DNA from: an uncultured Clostridia bacterium
GTDB taxonomy: Bacteria; Bacillota; Clostridia; UBA1381
Length of the DNA stretch: 19,678 nucleotides
Assembly (NCBI GenBank): GCA_934454035.1
Contig: CAKSFY010000035.1
Span: 1 to 19,678 of the forward strand
Reading direction: 5' to 3'
Shown here: piece after piece, positions 16,356-19,678 of the stretch
Position numbering within the stretch: position 1 is the first letter of the stretch
Layout of the letters: every line of letters begins with the position of its first letter
Position numbers and translations under genes: made by a program
The notes under the pieces: generated by a model
Told to the model about the DNA's origin: nothing
The model's input: only the letters and a program-made list of their open reading frames with translations
Databases searched by the model: none

Positions 16356-17315
16356 TTATTTTCCTATTTTGGAGAATATCTCGGAGGCCGGTGCGGGTAT
16401 TCTTCCAAGATAATCCGGGCCTATATTAAGAAGATAATTCGAGCCTATGCTGTTCAAATGCTTTTTTATCCTCAATATTTCTTCAGGCGACTTCCAGTTG
16501 TTATCAAAGCTTTTATACCCCCATGTATCATTTAAAGTCCCCGGCATCTCATATATCTGATTATTGCCAATATCGTCAACAATCAGATTATCCTCGGACG
16601 ATCCAAAATCGCACACATTATTCCCCATTCTTGAATTGACAAGGCATTCGGGCTGATAATGTTTTATCATATTATAAAGCTCTGTGCTCTGCTTCTTGGT
16701 AATATCAAAAGGCATATCGCACCACATAACCGCCAGTTCGCCGTAATTTTTTAGAAGCTCTTCCATTTGCGGCTTTATTTTTTCAGCAAAGCAAATCGAA
16801 TAATTCTTTTTAGAGTTGTCCGGGAAATCCCAATCGTTTGTCCATGAAGTAGTATTTTCCAAATTAAGATAATCTGCTCCGTATCCGCCTCCGTGAGGAT
16901 GAGACCAATCAAGCTCCTGCGAATAATATATTCCCAATTTCAAATTCTGTCTTGCACACGCATCAGCCAATTCTCCGATTATATCCCTTTTAAACGGAGA
17001 TGAATCCACGCAATTAAATTTATCAACCTTTGAATGATACAAAGCAAACCCGTCATGGTGCTTTGATGTTACCACAATATATTTTGCTCCGCCGCTTTTT
17101 GCAACTCTTACCCATTCATCCGCATCAAAATATATCGGATTGAAAACTTTTGCGAGCTTTTGATATTCATTATTCGGAATTCTGTAATATGCCTGTATCC
17201 ATTCCCCTATGTACGGCATTCTTTTACCCTTCCATTCTCCTGCAAGTACAGAATACAACCCAAAATGCACCATCATGCCGAATTTTGCCTCTTTAAACCA
17301 TTTTTTGCTGTTCAT
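16356..17315 (-). CDS. GH29 alpha-L-fucosidase, compact and cytoplasmic
   Basis: Retaining exo-alpha-L-fucosidase that would release fucose from imported oligosaccharides. The 319-residue protein is essentially the GH29 TIM barrel. Signatures: N-terminal WFKEAKFGMMVHFGLYSV (substrate-site His17), YIVVTSKHHDGFALY (His86-His87), ARQNLKLGIYYS, and AVMWCDMPF carrying the probable nucleophile D200 (the 'WFDG' or 'WND' position). Later come EMPGTLNDTWGY with candidate acid/base E256, and the domain-closing LLNIGPDYLGRIP. There is no signal peptide. It lacks the C-terminal beta-sandwich of most family members, which are usually about 400-500 residues, yet the barrel looks complete because NIGP.G.IP is the normal end of the catalytic domain. 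It is the first gene of the operon and is transcribed away from the AraC regulator. Fucosidase is the best call; related alpha-L-galactosidase activity is possible. Confidence 0.9.
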   Translation of the reverse strand: MNSKKWFKEAKFGMMVHFGLYSVLAGEWKGKRMPYIGEWIQAYYRIPNNEYQKLAKVFNPIYFDADEWVRVAKSGGAKYIVVTSKHHDGFALYHSKVDKFNCVDSSPFKRDIIGELADACARQNLKLGIYYSQELDWSHPHGGGYGADYLNLENTTSWTNDWDFPDNSKKNYSICFAEKIKPQMEELLKNYGELAVMWCDMPFDITKKQSTELYNMIKHYQPECLVNSRMGNNVCDFGSSEDNLIVDDIGNNQIYEMPGTLNDTWGYKSFDNNWKSPEEILRIKKHLNSIGSNYLLNIGPDYLGRIPAPASEIFSKIGK

Positions 17316-17340
17316 TTTTTTACTTCCTTCTAATTTCCAC

Positions 17341-17369
17341 TTGATTTTTTGTTGTTAATTTGTTATAAT
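17341..17369 (+). promoter_or_regulatory. Predicted promoter for the AraC-family regulator
   Basis: A -35 box TTGATT (17341-17346) and a -10 box TATAAT (17364-17369) are separated by exactly 17 bp, and the -10 is preceded by TG-N (extended -10). Transcription would start near 17376, leaving a leader of about 120 nt before the araC-type gene. It points through the opposing operon promoter. Confidence 0.65.
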
Positions 17370-17402
17370 ACTACTATCATAAATTTCAATTTTATTATAA
17401 CA
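17361..17402. repeat. Perfect 10-bp inverted repeat covering both -10 regions
   Basis: TGTTATAATA (17361-17370) recurs inverted as TATTATAACA (17393-17402), with 22 bp between them and about 32 bp, or three helical turns, centre to centre. Both arms contain a TATAAT box on opposite strands. The symmetry could mark a regulator-binding pair or simply two matching extended -10 elements. Confidence 0.7.
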
Positions 17403-17422
17403 TATGGCAATTAAATTGTATA
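17394..17422 (-). promoter_or_regulatory. Predicted promoter for the glycan-utilisation operon
   Basis: On the minus strand TATACA (17417-17422) and TATAAT (17394-17399) are 17 bp apart, again with TG-N before the -10. The weak -35 (4 of 6 consensus matches) suits an activator-dependent promoter, as expected next to an AraC-type activator. Transcription would start near 17387 and give a leader of about 72 nt before the fucosidase. Confidence 0.6.
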
Positions 17423-17480
17423 TACTGTAAATACTCGAATTTGTTATTCAAAATTACGATTTTTTTGGAAAAATATTCAT

Positions 17481-17488
17481 GAAAGGAG
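17481..17488 (+). promoter_or_regulatory. Ribosome binding site GAAAGGAG for the AraC-family regulator
   Basis: GAAAGGAG precedes ATG at 17497 by 8 bases. An in-frame ATG at 17479 overlaps this site and so is not the start. Confidence 0.8.
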
Positions 17489-17496
17489 CAAAAAAA

Positions 17497-18282
17497 ATGA
17501 AAATAAAAAGCACCCTTATCACATTCGGGCGCGAAGTTATAACCGGAAACTGGCCCGTTTCCACATCTATCGGCGTGAACAGGTTATATTACATACACAA
17601 AGGAAACGTATCTTTTTTAATAGGAGACGTAAAATACGCATTAAAAACAGGCTACTTGTATTTACTTCCTCAAAATATTGAATTTAAACCTGTTTTAAAC
17701 AAGAATAACTACATTGACCATTCATATTTTGACTTTTTTTCGGTACCGGAAATACACTTAGATAATTTTCTCGAAATTAAAGCTTCTGATTATCCGATAA
17801 TAAACAAAGTATTGGATTTTTGCTTTGAAATAACCGACAAACACAAGTGCATCGGCATAAACGACGACTATTTTTATCTTGCCGAAAATGCACTTAATGC
17901 TTTGCTTACCGCAACGTCGCTGAATTTTAAATTTATTGCCAAATATGATGATAGGCTTGATAATGTTCTGCAATATATTTACACACATTATCTTGAAGAT
18001 ATACCTTTGGACACGCTTGCTGATATAGCATATATTTCAAAAAACTATTTTATAAAAATTTTTAAGGATTCAACTTCTCTTTCGCCTTATCAATTTATAA
18101 AAAAACTTCGTTTGAATTATGCTGTATCGCTGATAAGGAATAATGTGTCCGTTACAGAAGTATCGGAAAAAATCGGGTATGAGAATGTATCTGCATTTTC
18201 AAATGCTATGAAAAAAACTTACGGAATTTATCCGTCACAGATAAATAAAAAAATATCTATTGTAGATATTTTTGATAAATAA
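17497..18282 (+). CDS. AraC/XylS-family transcriptional regulator
   Basis: DNA-binding regulator of 261 residues. The N-terminal part (about 15-90) is a cupin-like sugar-sensing beta-barrel (LYYIHKGNVSFLIGDVKYAL, TGYLYLLPQNIEF), and residues about 95-150 form linker helices. The C-terminal AraC domain (about 155-252) has two helix-turn-helix units: IPLDTLADIAYISKNYF with recognition segment IKIFK, and VSVTEVSEKIGYENVSAFSN followed by AMKKTYGIYPSQI, the conserved 'F..K..G.SP..YR' block in variant form. Start 17497 is fixed by the GAAAGGAG site. It is divergent from the fucosidase-led operon across 181 bp, the usual place for a local regulator of glycan-use genes, and is probably an activator. 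The ligand is not predictable from sequence; fucose, galactose or a derived oligosaccharide would suit the enzymes. It is followed by a bidirectional terminator. Confidence 0.9.
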   Translation: MKIKSTLITFGREVITGNWPVSTSIGVNRLYYIHKGNVSFLIGDVKYALKTGYLYLLPQNIEFKPVLNKNNYIDHSYFDFFSVPEIHLDNFLEIKASDYPIINKVLDFCFEITDKHKCIGINDDYFYLAENALNALLTATSLNFKFIAKYDDRLDNVLQYIYTHYLEDIPLDTLADIAYISKNYFIKIFKDSTSLSPYQFIKKLRLNYAVSLIRNNVSVTEVSEKIGYENVSAFSNAMKKTYGIYPSQINKKISIVDIFDK

Positions 18283-18344
18283 AGTCTTTACATTTTTTGA
18301 TGTATTTTTTTATATTTTTATGCGATATCTGTAGTCAAAAAAAG

Positions 18345-18384
18345 CCGTTTAAAAAGTCAATTGACTTTTAAACGGTCTTTTTTT
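18345..18384. terminator. Bidirectional intrinsic terminator
   Basis: Hairpin 18345-18375 has arms CCGTTTAAAAAGTCAA and TTGACTTTTAAACGG, with one bulged A and an AATT loop. It is followed on the plus strand by TCTTTTTTT (18376-18384), and preceded by seven A residues (18337-18343) that give a T-run on the minus strand. It lies between the convergent AraC gene and Nudix gene and can end both transcripts. The rest of 18283-18404 is AT-rich with no gene seen. Confidence 0.88.
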
Positions 18385-18404
18385 GTTCTGAAACTGTTTA
18401 AATT

Positions 18405-18938
18405 TTACCCCAGTATCTGCTTTGCCAAAAGCAAAGCAATTGCGGTTTTTTCGTCAGCTTCGGGATTGTTTTTAAGCTCATCAATCAATTCATCCAAATC
18501 ACGCTTTTCCGTATTTAAAAATTCATCTTCATCCAAATGCTGTCCCACCATAGTAAGTCCCGTAGCAAGATACAAATAGATTTTCTCGTCGCAAAATCCG
18601 GGAGATGAGTAAAACGAGCCCATGGGTATCATTTTTTCCGCCTTGCAGCCTGTTTCTTCCTCCAATTCGCGTACAGCCGCCGGCAAAGGCTCCTCTCCGT
18701 ATTCAAGCTTTCCTGCCGGAATTTCGGTTATAATCTTATCAAACGGTTTTCTGTACTGTTTCACCACAAAAACCTTTCTGTTTTCGTCAACAGCCACTAT
18801 CCCAACGCCTCCCGGATGTCTTATCAGCTCACGCGTTGCGGTCTTTCCGTTCGGCAATGTCACTGTATCAACACTTAAATTCACGATTTTTCCTTCAAAT
18901 ATTTTTTCTGTTGAAATGGTTTTTTCGGTAAAATCCAT
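18405..18938 (-). CDS. Nudix hydrolase, ADP-ribose pyrophosphatase type
   Basis: Cytoplasmic Mg2+-dependent enzyme of 177 residues, predicted to split ADP-ribose into AMP and ribose 5-phosphate and so remove a reactive NAD breakdown product. The Nudix box GX5EX7REUXEEXGU is complete at residues 76-98: GKLEYGE, then EPLPAAV, then RELEEETGC. The ADPRase subfamily mark follows in SSPGFCDEKIYLYLA, with its proline about 16 residues after the box. The N-terminal beta domain (KIVNLSVDTVTLPNGKTA, RELIRHPGGVGIVAV) is also typical, and the length is normal. Start at 18938 with GGAGATG upstream. It lies 13 bp after purD and ends at the shared terminator, so the two form a housekeeping unit separate from the glycan operon. 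Confidence 0.92.
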   Translation of the reverse strand: MDFTEKTISTEKIFEGKIVNLSVDTVTLPNGKTATRELIRHPGGVGIVAVDENRKVFVVKQYRKPFDKIITEIPAGKLEYGEEPLPAAVRELEEETGCKAEKMIPMGSFYSSPGFCDEKIYLYLATGLTMVGQHLDEDEFLNTEKRDLDELIDELKNNPEADEKTAIALLLAKQILG

Positions 18939-18951
18939 ATTATCATCTCCG

Positions 18952-19678
18952 TTATTTTTTTATTCCTATATCTCGGCGATAGTGCATATCGGTAAACGAA
19001 ATCTTTTTCACATTGTCGTATGCTTTTTTGATTGCCGCATCAAGATTTTCGGCAACTGCGGTCACACCAAGAACTCTGCCCCCTGCCGTATACAATTTTC
19101 CGCCGTCAAGCTTCGTTCCCGCCGAGAAAACATAAGCGTCCTTTACGTCCTCAAGTCCTTTTATTTCATATCCGGTCTTATACTTTTCCGGATAACCGCC
19201 CGATGCAAGTACAACGCAAACTGCGGCATTGTCCTCCCATTCGATATTTATATCGGCAAGTCTTTCATCAATTACGGCTTCCATAATTTCTACGAGGTCG
19301 GTTTTTAATCTCGGCAATACAACCTGAGTTTCGGGGTCTCCGAAGCGTGCGTTATATTCAATTACCTTAACTCCTTTTTCGGTCATCATAAGTCCGAAAT
19401 ACAAAACACCCTTAAAAGGTCTGCCCTCTTTTTCCATAGCTTTTATTGTCGGCAAAAAAATGTTTTCCATACATTCTTTTTCCATAGCCTTTGTATAAAG
19501 TCTGCTCGGAGAAAAAGTACCCATTCCTCCGGTGTTCAAGCCTTCATCGTTATCATATGCCCTCTTATGGTCTTGTGCCGATACCATAGGCACAACCGTC
19601 CGATATCCGAATGCAATGAAACGCTGGGAAGAAAATTGGGATGTCATATCGCCGATGTTCAAATTTTCAGCGGATGTC
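18952..19678 (-). CDS. purD: Phosphoribosylamine-glycine ligase (GAR synthetase), C-terminal part; disturbed at the window edge
   Basis: ATP-grasp ligase of purine synthesis that joins glycine to 5-phosphoribosylamine to make GAR. About 242 codons are visible. Conserved blocks: TVVPMVSAQDHKRAYD, GLNTGGMGTFSP, FKGVLYFGLMMTEKGVKVIE and YNARFGDPETQVVLPRL (Mg2+/ATP-binding Glu and Asn), then the C-terminal GARS domain with AAVCVVLASGGYP and VFSAGTKLDGGKLYTAGGRVLGV. The frame stays open to the window end, so the N-terminal half is outside. Odd point: upstream of GYRTVVPM (roughly 19605-19678) the usual PurD block 'EEFL.G.E.S..AF.DG' is absent. The visible residues there (TSQFSSQRFIAF) do not fit, while a neighbouring frame reads FLPSVSLHSD, a faint echo of it. 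This suggests indels, a chimeric join or poor sequence at a contig end. Codons left of about 19605 are sound. Confidence 0.92.
   Translation of the reverse strand, partial: TSAENLNIGDMTSQFSSQRFIAFGYRTVVPMVSAQDHKRAYDNDEGLNTGGMGTFSPSRLYTKAMEKECMENIFLPTIKAMEKEGRPFKGVLYFGLMMTEKGVKVIEYNARFGDPETQVVLPRLKTDLVEIMEAVIDERLADINIEWEDNAAVCVVLASGGYPEKYKTGYEIKGLEDVKDAYVFSAGTKLDGGKLYTAGGRVLGVTAVAENLDAAIKKAYDNVKKISFTDMHYRRDIGIKK

Noticed and set aside
17316..17496. Possible riboswitch or small RNA in the divergent intergenic region
   Set aside because: The sequence is AT-rich with promoters and the 10-bp inverted repeat, but shows no conserved riboswitch core or stable multi-stem fold by eye.
18622..19308. 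Plus-strand open frame of 228 codons opposite the Nudix and purD genes
   Set aside because: It is antisense to two well-recognised genes, has no ribosome site or family similarity, and its composition (Phe/Ser-rich) is what the reverse strand of such genes gives.

Overview
This window looks like the genome of a low-GC Gram-positive anaerobe of the Clostridia, probably a glycan-degrading gut or rumen species. The evidence is AT-rich DNA, strong AGGAGG-like ribosome binding sites, S-layer homology (SLH) domains, copper-amine-oxidase-N 'stalk' domains on a secreted enzyme, and large modular secreted proteins. The mix of SLH, stalk and carbohydrate-binding modules recalls pectin- and fibre-degrading Clostridia such as Monoglobus. 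That is a resemblance recalled from memory, not a tested assignment.

Layout. Positions 1-17315 are one tightly packed operon of eight genes on the minus strand. In transcription order they are: a cytoplasmic GH29 alpha-L-fucosidase (16356-17315); an SLH-anchored surface protein (14671-16317); a second secreted protein with degenerate SLH-like repeats (12206-14674, ATGA overlap with the previous gene); two secreted non-catalytic proteins built of CBM-like and FN3-like beta-sandwiches (10187-12190 and 7666-10170); two secreted, GH42-like clan GH-A glycosidases (3506-7645 and 330-3440); and the start of a cytoplasmic GH2 beta-galactosidase (1-311, cut by the window edge). Gaps between genes are 12-65 bp. 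The largest gap (3441-3505) holds a long mRNA hairpin. An AraC-family regulator (17497-18282) is divergent from the operon. The shared 181-bp interval contains two near-consensus promoters that face each other, with a perfect 10-bp inverted repeat on their -10 regions. To the right, after a bidirectional terminator (18345-18384), lies a housekeeping pair on the minus strand, purD (partial) and a Nudix ADP-ribose pyrophosphatase.

How it may work (inference). The AraC protein senses a glycan-derived sugar and controls the operon. The SLH proteins sit in the S-layer or cell-wall glycan, the CBM/FN3 proteins bind the polysaccharide, and the two large enzymes cut it outside the cell. The fucosidase and GH2 enzyme, which lack signal peptides, then trim imported oligosaccharides in the cytoplasm. 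A substrate with beta-galactosyl and alpha-fucosyl residues (plant arabinogalactan, rhamnogalacturonan side chains, fucosylated xyloglucan or host mucin glycan) would fit. No transporter, sugar kinase or isomerase is present in the window.

The most unusual content is the secreted set: two paralogous GH-A enzymes that may fall outside described GH families, one with a CBM-like module inserted in its barrel, co-expressed with four secreted non-catalytic surface proteins of undescribed function. No tRNA, rRNA, CRISPR array, transposon or phage gene was seen.
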